56,323 nt of DNA from Acidimicrobiaceae bacterium (lineage in GTDB: Bacteria > Actinomycetota > Acidimicrobiia > Acidimicrobiales > RAAP-2), in contig JABEUR010000062.1 in assembly GCA_013044405.1 (NCBI GenBank), positions 1 to 56,323 on the forward strand, read 5' to 3'. This document shows positions 8,712 through 18,583 of the stretch, piece after piece. The notes beneath the pieces are model-generated. The model was not told where the DNA came from. It made no database searches and saw only the letters and a list, made by a program, of their open reading frames with translations. Position 1 is the stretch's first letter. Each line of letters starts with the position of its first letter. Made by a program: the position numbers and the translations under genes.

Positions 8712-10079
8712 GTGTCCTCATTCGTAGATTCTGCCCAACTGCACGCCAAGGCGGGCGATGGCGGCGCCGGATGCGTGAGTTTTCGCCGCGAGGCGCACGT
8801 TGCCAAGGGCGGTCCCGACGGGGGTGACGGCGGTCGCGGGGGGAGCGTTTGGATCGTCGCAGACCATAATCAGGCCTCGTTGTTGGGCTTTCGCGACCAC
8901 CCTTTTCGCCGGGCTACCGATGGTCAGCACGGGACGTCGAAACGTCAGCACGGTTCGGGGGGCAAGGACGTCGTGGTCACGGTCCCCGTTGGAACGATCG
9001 TGTACTCCAAAGAGGGAGAACTACTCGCTGACCTGGCCGGGCCGGGCGACCAGTGGCTCGCCGCGGAGGGCGGACTCGGTGGACAGGGTAACGCCCGCTT
9101 CCTCTCGAACAAACGTCGGGCACCCGCCTTCGCCGAGCAGGGCGAAGTGGGCGAGGAGAAGTGGCTCAATCTGGAACTCAAGCTCCAGGCCGATGTAGCA
9201 CTGATTGGATTCCCCAACGTGGGCAAGTCCACGCTGATCTCACGGGTTTCGGCGGCGCGTCCGAAGATAGCCGACTATCCCTTTACAACACTCGTTCCAA
9301 ATCTTGGTGTCGTGCGCGTAGGCGCTCGATCGGGTCGTCCGGCCGACGCCACCGAATTCGTCATGGCTGACATCCCGGGACTCATCGAGGGCGCGGCTCA
9401 AGGTCGGGGCCTGGGCCACGATTTCCTTCGACACGTGGAGCGCGCGCGCGTTCTGTGTGTCTTGCTGGACCTTTCTGAGTTGGCCCCTTGTGGTCCCGAA
9501 CAGCAACTCGATGTCCTGCTCGACGAATTGGGTGACTACCAAGCAGACCTTCTCGAGCGACCTCGCATCGTGGTCGGCTCCAAAGGCGACGTCGCTGCCC
9601 ACGAGATGGCGGGGGTCTTGACGATCTCGTCGGTCACGGGAGAGGGGATCGACGTTCTGAGCGCGAAGTTGGCAACACTCGTCACCCAGGTGCGCCTCGA
9701 GGAGGTCGAGCGAATCGATCACGAAGTCGTCGTGCACCGGCCCCTGCCCGAAGAGATACACGTGAACAAGCTCGGCGACTACGACTGGTCCGTCGTGGGA
9801 CGACCGGCGCTGCGAGCGGTGCGTTTCCAGGACCTGACCGATGACGAGGCCCTCGCCGAGATCGTGCGGCGTCTGCGGGCCATTGGGGTGGATCGATTGT
9901 TGACGCGCGCCGGTGTCCGTGATGGTGACGTCGTGACGATCGGCCCTCTGTCGTTCGAATGGTGGCGCGACGAGGTGGGGGCCGGGCTCGACCGCGGTGA
10001 CCACCACCGCGCAACGCGACGTGAACGGCTAGCTCGCCACGGACGTCTCGACCTGGGAGCGAGTGATGGCGACTCGTAG
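8712..10079 (+). CDS. obgE: GTPase Obg/CgtA
   Basis: Obg Gly-rich fold (GGPDGGDGGRGGSV), GFPNVGKSTLIS, DIPGLIEGAAQGRGLGHDFLRH, OCT-like C-terminus. Confidence 0.96.
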   Translation: MSSFVDSAQLHAKAGDGGAGCVSFRREAHVAKGGPDGGDGGRGGSVWIVADHNQASLLGFRDHPFRRATDGQHGTSKRQHGSGGKDVVVTVPVGTIVYSKEGELLADLAGPGDQWLAAEGGLGGQGNARFLSNKRRAPAFAEQGEVGEEKWLNLELKLQADVALIGFPNVGKSTLISRVSAARPKIADYPFTTLVPNLGVVRVGARSGRPADATEFVMADIPGLIEGAAQGRGLGHDFLRHVERARVLCVLLDLSELAPCGPEQQLDVLLDELGDYQADLLERPRIVVGSKGDVAAHEMAGVLTISSVTGEGIDVLSAKLATLVTQVRLEEVERIDHEVVVHRPLPEEIHVNKLGDYDWSVVGRPALRAVRFQDLTDDEALAEIVRRLRAIGVDRLLTRAGVRDGDVVTIGPLSFEWWRDEVGAGLDRGDHHRATRRERLARHGRLDLGASDGDS

Positions 10080-11136
10080 CGTCGTTGTCAAGATCGGAAC
10101 CACTTCGGTGACCGACGAATCGGGTGGCGTGGCTTATGGCATCTTGGTGAACGTCGCGCTCGATGTCGCGGACCTTCTTGAACAGGGCTGGTCGGTCGTC
10201 GTTGTGACTTCGGGTGCGATCACTGCCGGTTGGTTCGAGGTCGGCCGGGGCCGACCGCGCCCCACCGACGGCGCGACACTGCAGGCCGTGTCGGCCGTGG
10301 GTCAACCACTGCTGATGCACGCCTGGCGAAACGCGTTTGCCGAGGTCGGGCTCGATGTCGGCCAGGTTCTGTTGGCGCCACTAGATTTCTCGCACCGTGG
10401 CCAGTACCTGCACGCACGCGGGACCCTCGAGGCACTGGCCACGCTCGGTGTCGTCGCGGTGGTAAACGAAAATGACGCCGTCGCCGACGAGGAGATCAGG
10501 TTTGGTGACAATGACCGCTTAGCCGCGCTCGTCGCCAATCTTGTCGCGGCGTCGCACCTTGTCCTACTGACCGATACCGACGGACTCTTGACGGCCGATC
10601 CCCGTCTTGATCCAACGGCGACGCTCATCGAGGAAGTTCCGGCCTTTGACGCCGATCTTGACGACGTCGCTGGACAGAGTCGCTCGGGCGTGGGAAGCGG
10701 AGGCATGGCGTCGAAGTTGGCCGCGGCGCGCATGGCCACGTGGTCGGGCATCACGACCGTCATCGCACCGGCGCGAGCCCACAACCCACTTCGTCAGGCG
10801 CTCAGCGGGAGTCCCGGGGTCGGAACGACCTTTCGACCCCGTCCCGAGCGGCTCAGTGCGCGCAAGTCTTGGATTGCCTTCGCGGTCGCGAGTCACGGGC
10901 GGATGCGAATCAACCAAGGGGCGATGCAGGCACTCGAGCACCATGGTCGCAGCCTGTTACGCGTCGGAATCGAATCAATCGAGGGAACCTTCATTGAAGG
11001 AGATGCGGTCGACATCATCGGCCCCGATGGACAGATCGTCGCCAAGGGCCTCACACGGGTTGGCCATGAGTCATTCTTCGAGGGCGACGACGTCGTCGTG
11101 CACCGCGATGACTTGGTGCTACTTCGCGGAACCTAG
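10066..11136 (+). CDS. proB: Glutamate 5-kinase (with PUA domain)
   Basis: VVVKIGTTSVTD, NENDAVADEEIRFGDNDRLAALVA, GVGSGGMASKLAAARMA; GTG at 10063 is an alternative start. Confidence 0.95.
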   Translation: MATRSVVVKIGTTSVTDESGGVAYGILVNVALDVADLLEQGWSVVVVTSGAITAGWFEVGRGRPRPTDGATLQAVSAVGQPLLMHAWRNAFAEVGLDVGQVLLAPLDFSHRGQYLHARGTLEALATLGVVAVVNENDAVADEEIRFGDNDRLAALVANLVAASHLVLLTDTDGLLTADPRLDPTATLIEEVPAFDADLDDVAGQSRSGVGSGGMASKLAAARMATWSGITTVIAPARAHNPLRQALSGSPGVGTTFRPRPERLSARKSWIAFAVASHGRMRINQGAMQALEHHGRSLLRVGIESIEGTFIEGDAVDIIGPDGQIVAKGLTRVGHESFFEGDDVVVHRDDLVLLRGT

Positions 11137-11159
11137 GCCCGCTCCATTACGATTGAACC

Positions 11160-12395
11160 ATGACGACTACTGAGTTGGCGGCGCAGGGCCGCGCCGTGCG
11201 CGAGGCCGCCATCTCGATCGCCCAAGCCTCCGACGTTCAGCGTTCGAAGGTACTGCGTTCCGTCGCGCTTCGTCTAGAGGAGCTCGAAACTGAGATCTTG
11301 AAGGTGAACGCGCTCGAAGTCGGGGCCTATGAGGAATCTGGGGCCGGCCGAGACCGCCTGACGCTGAGTCCACAGCGCATCGCGACGATGGCTGGTGCCC
11401 TGCGTGAGATTGCCGACTCGCCCGATCCACTGTTCGAGTCCGTTGACCAGAGCGTGCGGCCCAACGGTCTGCGCATCGAACGCCTTCGAGTTCCCTTGGG
11501 AGTGATCGGCGTGGTCTACGAGAATCGACCCAATGTCACCAGTGACGTTGCGGGACTGTGCATACGCAGTGGCAACGCCGCCTTCTTGCGCGGTTCATCA
11601 TCTGCCATGGCGACGAATCGGTTCATCGTGTCGTTGTGGCACGATGCTCTCGTCGAGGTGGGATTGCCCGCGGCCGCGGTCTCATTGGTGCAAGACCCCT
11701 CGCACGAGGCCGCTGTTGCATTCATGCAGATGACTGACGTGCTCGACTGCCTCATACCCAGGGGTGGGCCGAGTCTGATTGCGGCGATGCGAGAGCACGC
11801 ACGCGTCCCCTACGTCCTCGACGGCGATGGTAACTGCCATATCTTCGTCGACGAGACTGCTCAGATCGACCAGGCAATCCAGATCGTGGTCAACGCCAAG
11901 ACGAGTCGGCCGGGCGTCTGCAACGCCGCTGAGTCGCTACTGGTGCACGAGAAGATCGCTTCGACGTTCCTGCCGCTGCTCGTCGGGGCCGCACCACAAG
12001 TCGAACTTCGTGGCGATCTCGTGACGCGCTCGATCGTCGCATCAGCGAATCCGGCGACTGAAGCCGACTTTGAGCGTGAGTTCCTCGATTTGATACTCGC
12101 GGTGAAGGTGGTCAGTTCGCTCGACGAGGCGATTGCGCACGTGGCGCGCTACGGCAGTGGGCACAGTGAGGCGATCGTGACCGAGGACGCTGCGAACGCC
12201 GATCAGTGGGTGAGGCGAGTGGACGCCGCGGCGGTTCTGGTCAATGCGTCGACCAGATTCGTCGACGGTGGTGAGTTAGGGCTGGGCGGCGAGGTTGGGA
12301 TTTCAACCCAGAAGTTGCACGCGCGTGGTCCAATGGGACTTCGTGAACTGACTTGCTTGAAGTGGGTCATCAGAGGAGAGGGACAGATTCGATGA
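11160..12395 (+). CDS. proA: Gamma-glutamyl phosphate reductase
   Basis: GVIGVVYENRPNVTSDVAGLCIRSGNAAFLRG, LIPRGGPSLI, FVDGGELGLGGEVGISTQKLHARGPMGLRELT. Confidence 0.96.
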   Translation: MTTTELAAQGRAVREAAISIAQASDVQRSKVLRSVALRLEELETEILKVNALEVGAYEESGAGRDRLTLSPQRIATMAGALREIADSPDPLFESVDQSVRPNGLRIERLRVPLGVIGVVYENRPNVTSDVAGLCIRSGNAAFLRGSSSAMATNRFIVSLWHDALVEVGLPAAAVSLVQDPSHEAAVAFMQMTDVLDCLIPRGGPSLIAAMREHARVPYVLDGDGNCHIFVDETAQIDQAIQIVVNAKTSRPGVCNAAESLLVHEKIASTFLPLLVGAAPQVELRGDLVTRSIVASANPATEADFEREFLDLILAVKVVSSLDEAIAHVARYGSGHSEAIVTEDAANADQWVRRVDAAAVLVNASTRFVDGGELGLGGEVGISTQKLHARGPMGLRELTCLKWVIRGEGQIR

Positions 12396-13339
12396 GTGCG
12401 CTAGATCCGCGAGTGGAGCTCGCGCAACGTCTCGGGCTCGACGAGGTGCCGCCCGTGCGATTCGAGTCGCCGGCCGACGTGCTCACTCGCTTGGCCAATC
12501 ACGATTACCTGAGCGACGATTCCATTGCCTCGGTGACGTTTCTCGCTGACCGGCTCGCCAAGCCGATTCTGGTCGAGGGTCCCGCGGGTACGGGCAAGAC
12601 GGCGCTCGCCAAGGCCGTCGCCGACTCGATCGGGGCGCGCCTGATCCGCTTGCAGTGTTATGAGGGCCTCGACGAATCCAAGGCCCTCTACGAATGGAAC
12701 TACCGCAAACAACTCCTTCGAATCCAGGCGGGTCGCCCCGAAGGATCTGGTTCAGAGGACTGGAGTCACCTCGAAGAGGACATCTTCGGTGAGGAGTTCC
12801 TCCTCACCCGCCCCCTGCTCGAAGCGATTTCGGCGACCGATCCAGTGGTTTTGCTGATCGACGAAGTCGACCGCGTCGAGTTGGAGACCGAGGCGCTGTT
12901 GCTCGAGATCCTTTCTGAGTACCAAGTGTCGATTCCAGAGCTGGGCACCGTACGGGCCAAGCAGATCCCGATGGTCTTTCTCACCTCGAACAACACCCGA
13001 GAACTGTCCGAAGCCCTCAAGCGGCGTTGTCTGTACTTGTACGTTGGCTACCCGAGTGTGGAACGTGAACGCGACATCATCCTCGCGAGAGTCCCGGGAA
13101 TCTCGACCACCCTGGCTGAACAGATCGCCCAGGTGGTGCGATCACTACGCACCCTCGACCTGAAAAAGGCACCGTCGGTCGCCGAGACCCTCGACTGGGC
13201 TCGTACCCTGGTCGTTCTAGGTCGTGAAGAGATCGGCGCCCAAGACGCCGCGGCGACACTGCACATCCTGCTCAAATACCAGACCGATATCGAGCGGGCC
13301 ACGAAGGACCTTCTCGGGCGCGCGAAGTCCGTTGCTTAA
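12392..13339 (+). CDS. MoxR-family AAA+ ATPase
   Basis: VEGPAGTGKTALAKAV (Walker A), VVLLIDEVDR (Walker B), LTSNNTRELSEALKRRCLY; ATGA overlap with proA. Confidence 0.88.
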   Translation: MSALDPRVELAQRLGLDEVPPVRFESPADVLTRLANHDYLSDDSIASVTFLADRLAKPILVEGPAGTGKTALAKAVADSIGARLIRLQCYEGLDESKALYEWNYRKQLLRIQAGRPEGSGSEDWSHLEEDIFGEEFLLTRPLLEAISATDPVVLLIDEVDRVELETEALLLEILSEYQVSIPELGTVRAKQIPMVFLTSNNTRELSEALKRRCLYLYVGYPSVERERDIILARVPGISTTLAEQIAQVVRSLRTLDLKKAPSVAETLDWARTLVVLGREEIGAQDAAATLHILLKYQTDIERATKDLLGRAKSVA

Positions 13340-14765
13340 CCTGCTCGGCGACTTCATCGGCGAACTTCGCGCCGCCGGGATACCAGTCTCGATGAGCGAG
13401 CACATCGACGCCGCGATGGCCATGGAAGTGATCTCGCTCAGTGACCGAGAGATGTTGCGAAGTTCGCTCTCGACCACCTTGGTAAAGGACGGCGACCATC
13501 TGGCGGCCTTCAACACGGCCTTTGAAGTCTTCTTCTCAATTCGCTCGTGGGAGAGCGCTGAGCAACTCATGGGAGAGCCCGACGGCGATGAGGTTGGTCA
13601 AGAAGGTGCTTCGGGCGCCAGTGGGCCCGGTCAGTCGAGGGGCGAGGGCGGAGGAGCATCGTCCTCGCTCAGCGCTCAGGAGCTGGCCGATCTGTTATTT
13701 CGAGCTCTGCGAGATGGAGATCGCACCGCACTTCGGCGAGCCGCGGGCGAAGCAGTCGACCGATACGCCGGCATAGAACCTGGCCGACCAGTCGGTGGGA
13801 CGTACTACCTGTATCGCACCCTGAGGAACCTCGACCTTGAGAACCTCGAGCGGCGCCTCAGTGAAGGCACCGTCGAGCAACTCGGTGACTCGCTCGTCGA
13901 ACGACTGGCGCGCGATGAAGCACGTTCGAGGATTGAGGCGCTGAAGGCCGAGGTGGAACGCGAGATCAGGGAACGCTTGGTCGAGGACCGGGGGGCGGAA
14001 GCGTTGGCCAAGTCGGTTCGAAAGCCGTTGCCCGAGGACCTCGACGTGATGCACGCGAATCGCGAGGAGATGGCCCAGCTCGAGCGAGCACTGCGTCCAC
14101 TGAGCCGCAAGTTGGCGGTGCGTCTGGCAAGGCGTCGTCGCCGTCGCCGTCGGGGCCCAGTGGACCTGCGCCACACCGTTCGACGAAGTCTGTCGACCGG
14201 GGGTGTGCCGATCGACCTTCGCTTCAAACCACCCCATCCGGCCAAGCCGGAGATCTTTGTGATCGCCGACATCTCAGGTTCGGTGGCGTCGTTCGCACGA
14301 TTCACCCTGCACCTGGTCCACGCGATCAGTTCGCAGTTCTCCAAGGTGCGCAGCTTCGTCTTCGTCGACGGGCTCGATGAGGTGAGTCGGCTGTTCGATG
14401 GTGTCGATGATCCCGCTGAAGCCGTGGCTCGAATCAACGCCGAGGCCGACGTGATCGCCTTCGACGGGCACTCCGACTATGGTCGGGCTCTGGTGAGTTT
14501 TCACGAACGCTTCGCGCAAGACGTCACTCGACGCGCCACCGTCCTGATTCTGGGCGATGCGCGTAACAATTATCACCAAGCCCACGCCGAGGTCATCGCC
14601 GATCTCAAGTACCGGGCCAAGGCCGTGTACTGGCTCAATCCCGAACCGGCCTCCTATTGGAACAGCGGGGATTCGATCATCGGGCAGTACGCCGGATATT
14701 GCGATCGGGTTATCGAGTGTCGAACCCTGCGCCAGCTCGAGGCGTTCGTGGGGGAGCTCGCGTGA
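13332..14765 (+). CDS. VWA (CoxE-like) domain protein partner of MoxR
   Basis: MIDAS DISGS (IFVIADISGSVASFARFTLHL), overlaps the MoxR gene end; probable TTG start. Confidence 0.8.
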   Translation: MLNLLGDFIGELRAAGIPVSMSEHIDAAMAMEVISLSDREMLRSSLSTTLVKDGDHLAAFNTAFEVFFSIRSWESAEQLMGEPDGDEVGQEGASGASGPGQSRGEGGGASSSLSAQELADLLFRALRDGDRTALRRAAGEAVDRYAGIEPGRPVGGTYYLYRTLRNLDLENLERRLSEGTVEQLGDSLVERLARDEARSRIEALKAEVEREIRERLVEDRGAEALAKSVRKPLPEDLDVMHANREEMAQLERALRPLSRKLAVRLARRRRRRRRGPVDLRHTVRRSLSTGGVPIDLRFKPPHPAKPEIFVIADISGSVASFARFTLHLVHAISSQFSKVRSFVFVDGLDEVSRLFDGVDDPAEAVARINAEADVIAFDGHSDYGRALVSFHERFAQDVTRRATVLILGDARNNYHQAHAEVIADLKYRAKAVYWLNPEPASYWNSGDSIIGQYAGYCDRVIECRTLRQLEAFVGELA

Positions 14766-15445
14766 GTGAAGACGGTCTCTTGCCCCCTGAGGGATTTCGT
14801 CAGCGAGGGCCGCTCCCCACGGGCACCCGCCTTTTGATGGTGCGTCACGGCGAGAGTCGGGCCAACGCCGAAGGTTTGGCGGGCGGTCACGTGGGTGACG
14901 GTGGGCTCACCGATCTCGGTCGTCGCCAGGCTCGAGCCCTGGCGGAGCGATTGGCCATGAGCAAGGAGCTCGCGGGCGCGAGCGCGTTCTACACCTCGAC
15001 CATGCCCAGAGCCGTCGAGACCGGTGAGCTCCTTCGTGAGGTACTCGCACCACTTGCGCCAGTACGTGACGACGACCTGTGCGAGATCGGGGTTGGCGAG
15101 GGCGACGGGCTCACTTGGGCCGAGTTCACCTCTCGATTCGGTTCGCCCGACTGGGACCTAGACCCGTTTCAGATCACCGCACCGGGGGGCGAATCGTTGA
15201 TGGGATTCTATGAACGATGTCGACTCGCCATCGAGCGCTTGGTGCAGCGACACCCAGGCGAACTGGTGGTACTCGTTGTTCACGGTGGCTTTATCGAGCA
15301 GGCGATGAAGTTGTACCTCGGTGTGGATGGCGCGGTGCGACTCAAACCACGAATCGAGAACTGCTCGATGACCGAGATTGAATTCGACGGTGACCGACGC
15401 CGTCTACTTCGTTACAACGACCGGGCCCCGCTCGCTGCGGAGTAG
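14762..15445 (+). CDS. Histidine phosphatase / phosphoglycerate mutase family protein
   Basis: [19 protein letters not shown] (RHG), [15 protein letters not shown] overlap with upstream stop. Confidence 0.88.
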   Translation: MSEDGLLPPEGFRQRGPLPTGTRLLMVRHGESRANAEGLAGGHVGDGGLTDLGRRQARALAERLAMSKELAGASAFYTSTMPRAVETGELLREVLAPLAPVRDDDLCEIGVGEGDGLTWAEFTSRFGSPDWDLDPFQITAPGGESLMGFYERCRLAIERLVQRHPGELVVLVVHGGFIEQAMKLYLGVDGAVRLKPRIENCSMTEIEFDGDRRRLLRYNDRAPLAAE

Positions 15446-16794
15446 CGCTGCAAGAACTCCGCTACGTGGAAGGCCATGTCGAGGCTCTGGGTCGCGTTGA
15501 GGCGCGGATCGCATATCGATGTGTAGTTGAAGTCGAGATCGCCTTCGGCAAGGCGTGAACCGCCGCCCAGGCACTCGGTGACGTTGTCTCCGGTGAGTTC
15601 GACGTGGATGCCGCCGGGCCACGTACCGAGGGCTTGGTGGACTTCGAAGAACTGAGCGGTCTCGGCCAGTACGTCGTCGAAATGGCGGGTCTTCTGGCCG
15701 CCCGAGGCCATCCACGTGTTTCCGTGCATCGGATCGCAGGCCCACACGACCTCTCGACCCTCGTCGCGAAGTCGCTCGATGAGGGCGGGCAGCCGTTCGC
15801 TCACCTGATTGCGGCCCATGCGCGAGATCAGGGTCATGCGACCGGGCCGATTCTCGGGGTTGAGGGAATCTTGGAGATGAACGAGCTCGTCTGCACCCAT
15901 AGTGGGTCCGACTTTGAGTCCGATCGGATTGGCCACTCCACGTAAGAACTCCACGTGTGCGCCATCGATTTGACGGGTGCGATCACCGATCCACAGCATG
16001 TGGGCCGAGCAGTCGTACCAGTCACCGGTCAGTGAATCACGTCGGGTGAGGGCCTGTTCGTAGGGCAGGATCAGTGCCTCGTGACTCGTGTAGAAGTCGA
16101 CACCTTGCAGCGCGTTGTCGTCATGGAGGTCGATGCCGCACGCCTTCATGAACTGCAGGGCTCGTTCAATTTCGTCGGCAACCACTTCGTAGCGCTTGCC
16201 TTCGAGTGAGTTGGCGACGAACTCCTGATTCCAGGCGTGCACTCGCGAAAGCGCGGCGAAACCACCGGTGGTAAATGCCCGCAGGAGATTGAGCGTCGCG
16301 ACGCTCTGGTGGTACGCCGCGAGGAGTCGCTCAGGATTGGGACGACGAGCTTCAGGCGTGAACTGCTCGTCGTTGACGATGTGCCCTCGAAAGGCATCGA
16401 GTCGAATGCCCCCCTGCTCTTCGAATGGCGTCGAACGCGGCTTCGCGAACTGCCCAGCGATCCGACCAACCTTGATGACCGGGACTCCAGCAGCGTAGGT
16501 GAGGGCGACGGCCATCTGGAGAATGACCTTCAACTTGTCGCGAATGGCGTCGGCTGAACCCTCGTTGAACGACTCCGCGCAGTCACCGGCCTGCAGCAGG
16601 AACGCCTCGCCGCGGCTCACGAGTGCTAAATGGTCCTGGAGGCGCCGCGCTTCTCCCGCGAAGACGAGCGGCGGCTTGGCGGAGAGTTCTCGCTCGACGC
16701 GTTCAAGGTGTTCGAGATCGGGCCAGGACGGGCTCTGGGCGATCTCGCGCGAGCGCCACGACGTTGGAGTCCATGCACGGTGGAGCGATTCCAT
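15412..16794 (-). CDS. aroG: Class II 3-deoxy-7-phosphoheptulonate synthase
   Basis: [67 protein letters not shown]. Confidence 0.96.
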   Translation of the reverse strand: MESLHRAWTPTSWRSREIAQSPSWPDLEHLERVERELSAKPPLVFAGEARRLQDHLALVSRGEAFLLQAGDCAESFNEGSADAIRDKLKVILQMAVALTYAAGVPVIKVGRIAGQFAKPRSTPFEEQGGIRLDAFRGHIVNDEQFTPEARRPNPERLLAAYHQSVATLNLLRAFTTGGFAALSRVHAWNQEFVANSLEGKRYEVVADEIERALQFMKACGIDLHDDNALQGVDFYTSHEALILPYEQALTRRDSLTGDWYDCSAHMLWIGDRTRQIDGAHVEFLRGVANPIGLKVGPTMGADELVHLQDSLNPENRPGRMTLISRMGRNQVSERLPALIERLRDEGREVVWACDPMHGNTWMASGGQKTRHFDDVLAETAQFFEVHQALGTWPGGIHVELTGDNVTECLGGGSRLAEGDLDFNYTSICDPRLNATQSLDMAFHVAEFLQRYSAASGARSL

Positions 16795-16850
16795 TACTTC
16801 AGCGTAGGGGCTGGGCGGGCGTGCCAGCAATCGCGCTCTAGGCTCTCACT
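16795..16850. promoter_or_regulatory. Back-to-back leaderless promoters for aroG (-) and nadD (+)
   Basis: Minus TACGCT (16806-16801) N6 ATG; plus TAGGCT (16839-16844) N6 GTG; 56-bp intergenic. Confidence 0.55.
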
Positions 16851-17420
16851 GTGAAACCACGGCGCATCGGTCTCTTCGGTGGGACCTTCGACCCGCCACA
16901 CTTCGGACACGTCGCCGCCTTGAGGGCGGCAGCGAGCACCGGCAGGTTCGACCTGATCGAAGTCACGGTCGCCGGAGACCCTTACCGTAAGAGCCTCGAG
17001 TGGGTGGTACTGGGAGCTCCGGTGCGCTTAGCAATGGCTCAAGTCGCCTTCGCCGATCTGGACCTGGTGGAGGTTTCGAATCGTGAGATTCTCCGGGTGG
17101 GTCCCTCCTACACCATCGACACCGTACGAGAGTTGCTGAACGAGGCGCAGAGCGTTGATCTGATCGTCGGCGCCGACCTCGCCCTGCAACTCGATGGATG
17201 GCATCAGGCCGATGCGCTGCGCGATCTCGTCAAGGTCGGTGTCGTGCCGAGGCCCGGGTCCGTGACGGTCGAGCCTCCAGGTTGGGATAGCTATCAAATC
17301 CCGATGGACCCGGTCGATCTGTCGAGTTCGTTCATTCGGGGACTGGATTACTCCAGTGATTCGTTGAAGAACTTCGTCCCTGAGCAAGTTATTCCGCTCT
17401 ACGAGGGCGCTCGACGCTAA
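16851..17420 (+). CDS. nadD: Nicotinate-nucleotide adenylyltransferase
   Basis: RIGLFGGTFDPPHFGHVAALRAA, ISSSFIRG-like DLSSSFIRG. Confidence 0.95.
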   Translation: MKPRRIGLFGGTFDPPHFGHVAALRAAASTGRFDLIEVTVAGDPYRKSLEWVVLGAPVRLAMAQVAFADLDLVEVSNREILRVGPSYTIDTVRELLNEAQSVDLIVGADLALQLDGWHQADALRDLVKVGVVPRPGSVTVEPPGWDSYQIPMDPVDLSSSFIRGLDYSSDSLKNFVPEQVIPLYEGARR

Positions 17421-17430
17421 AGTCGTGGCA

Positions 17431-17610
17431 ATGGCAGTACGAGCTTTCGACTTGACCGAACCGCAGGTGGCCCGTCTCAGGGGTCTGGACGGCGCGCCAC
17501 CGAGACGGCGTGAACTGCGACGCACCAAGCAACGCTACGCCGTCATCGCCGTACTCGGCCTAGCAACTCCTTTCGTCGCAGCAATCGTCGCGCTTGGGGT
17601 GGCCCACTGA
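17431..17610 (+). CDS. Small single-pass membrane protein of unknown function
   Basis: 59 aa, basic N-half then TM helix YAVIAVLGLATPFVAAIVALGVA; TAAAGT N7 ATG upstream; sits between nadD and rsfS. Confidence 0.6.
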   Translation: MAVRAFDLTEPQVARLRGLDGAPPRRRELRRTKQRYAVIAVLGLATPFVAAIVALGVAH

Positions 17611-17636
17611 GTGCACACGCGACGAGCGGCGAGAAC

Positions 17637-18008
17637 TTGCGTGGCCCCCACTCCAGTTTCGTCTCTACGCTCATCAATGCCGCGCTGGTGGGCGCAGAAG
17701 AGAAGCTTGGCCGAGATGCTGTTGCACTCGACTTACGAGATCTCGTCGACTCATTCGATGCGCTGGTACTGGTATCGGGCCGCAATGACCGACAGGTGCG
17801 TGCCATCGCCGAGGAAGTGGAGCGCATGATTCATCTCGCCCTCGACGTGAAGCCGCTGCGGGTCGAAGGTTGGCCGAGCGCTGAATGGATCGCCCTCGAC
17901 TACGGAGATGTGATCGTACACGTCTTCGACGAAGTCGCTCGCGAGTACTACGACCTTGAACATCTGTGGAGCGCCGCGCCGTCCTTTCGACCGCTGCCGG
18001 TGCGCTAG
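17637..18008 (+). CDS. rsfS: Ribosomal silencing factor RsfS
   Basis: VALDLRDLVDSFDALVLVSGRNDRQVRAIAEEVE...GWPSAEWIALDYGDVIVHVFDEVAREYYDLEHLW; start uncertain (TTG). Confidence 0.92.
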   Translation: MRGPHSSFVSTLINAALVGAEEKLGRDAVALDLRDLVDSFDALVLVSGRNDRQVRAIAEEVERMIHLALDVKPLRVEGWPSAEWIALDYGDVIVHVFDEVAREYYDLEHLWSAAPSFRPLPVR

Positions 18009-18583
18009 CCGTTCAACAACTGCTGAAAGTCCTTGACCGTCACCAATTGCGTCCGGCGACCGCTGGGCAGCAGTGTGTGTTGAACGGTGCCACCCACCGT
18101 GATTTCGATGCCGGCCAAGGCGCCTGCGTCGCTGGCCGTTCCTACGAGTTGGCCAACGGCGAGGATCTGTTGTTTGCGAGGCAGTGTCGAAAGCGGCGAC
18201 GCGAGATCGATGTAGCCAACCGAATTCTTGATGGTGGCCGACACGACCACGAGATTCTCCGGCAGGGCTGAACTGTAGCCGGCGGCTCGTTCGATCTCGG
18301 TTGGCCCCAAGATCAATTGGCGCAGAACAGTCACCAACAGTGGTGGTGAAGGAACGATACGACTTGACGGCGCGAGATGACCAGTCACGTCGACGATGTA
18401 CACCGGCTGGGTGATGAAACTGACGCGCCCGCCATTGGTTCCCGGAATCGTCTTGTCGAGAAGTCCGAAGGGCACCTGGTTGCGCGCAATACTCTGAGGC
18501 GCCGAAGCCGTTGAGACGAGCGAGCAGCCGCCCAGCAGCATCGACCCGGCTCCCATTATCAGAACGTTTCGCCATCGCTTCAT
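18005..18583 (-). CDS. GerMN-domain lipoprotein (LpqB-like position)
   Basis: Lipobox MLLGGC; GerMN-like body; downstream of the MtrB-like kinase. Confidence 0.75.
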   Translation of the reverse strand: MKRWRNVLIMGAGSMLLGGCSLVSTASAPQSIARNQVPFGLLDKTIPGTNGGRVSFITQPVYIVDVTGHLAPSSRIVPSPPLLVTVLRQLILGPTEIERAAGYSSALPENLVVVSATIKNSVGYIDLASPLSTLPRKQQILAVGQLVGTASDAGALAGIEITVGGTVQHTLLPSGRRTQLVTVKDFQQLLNG

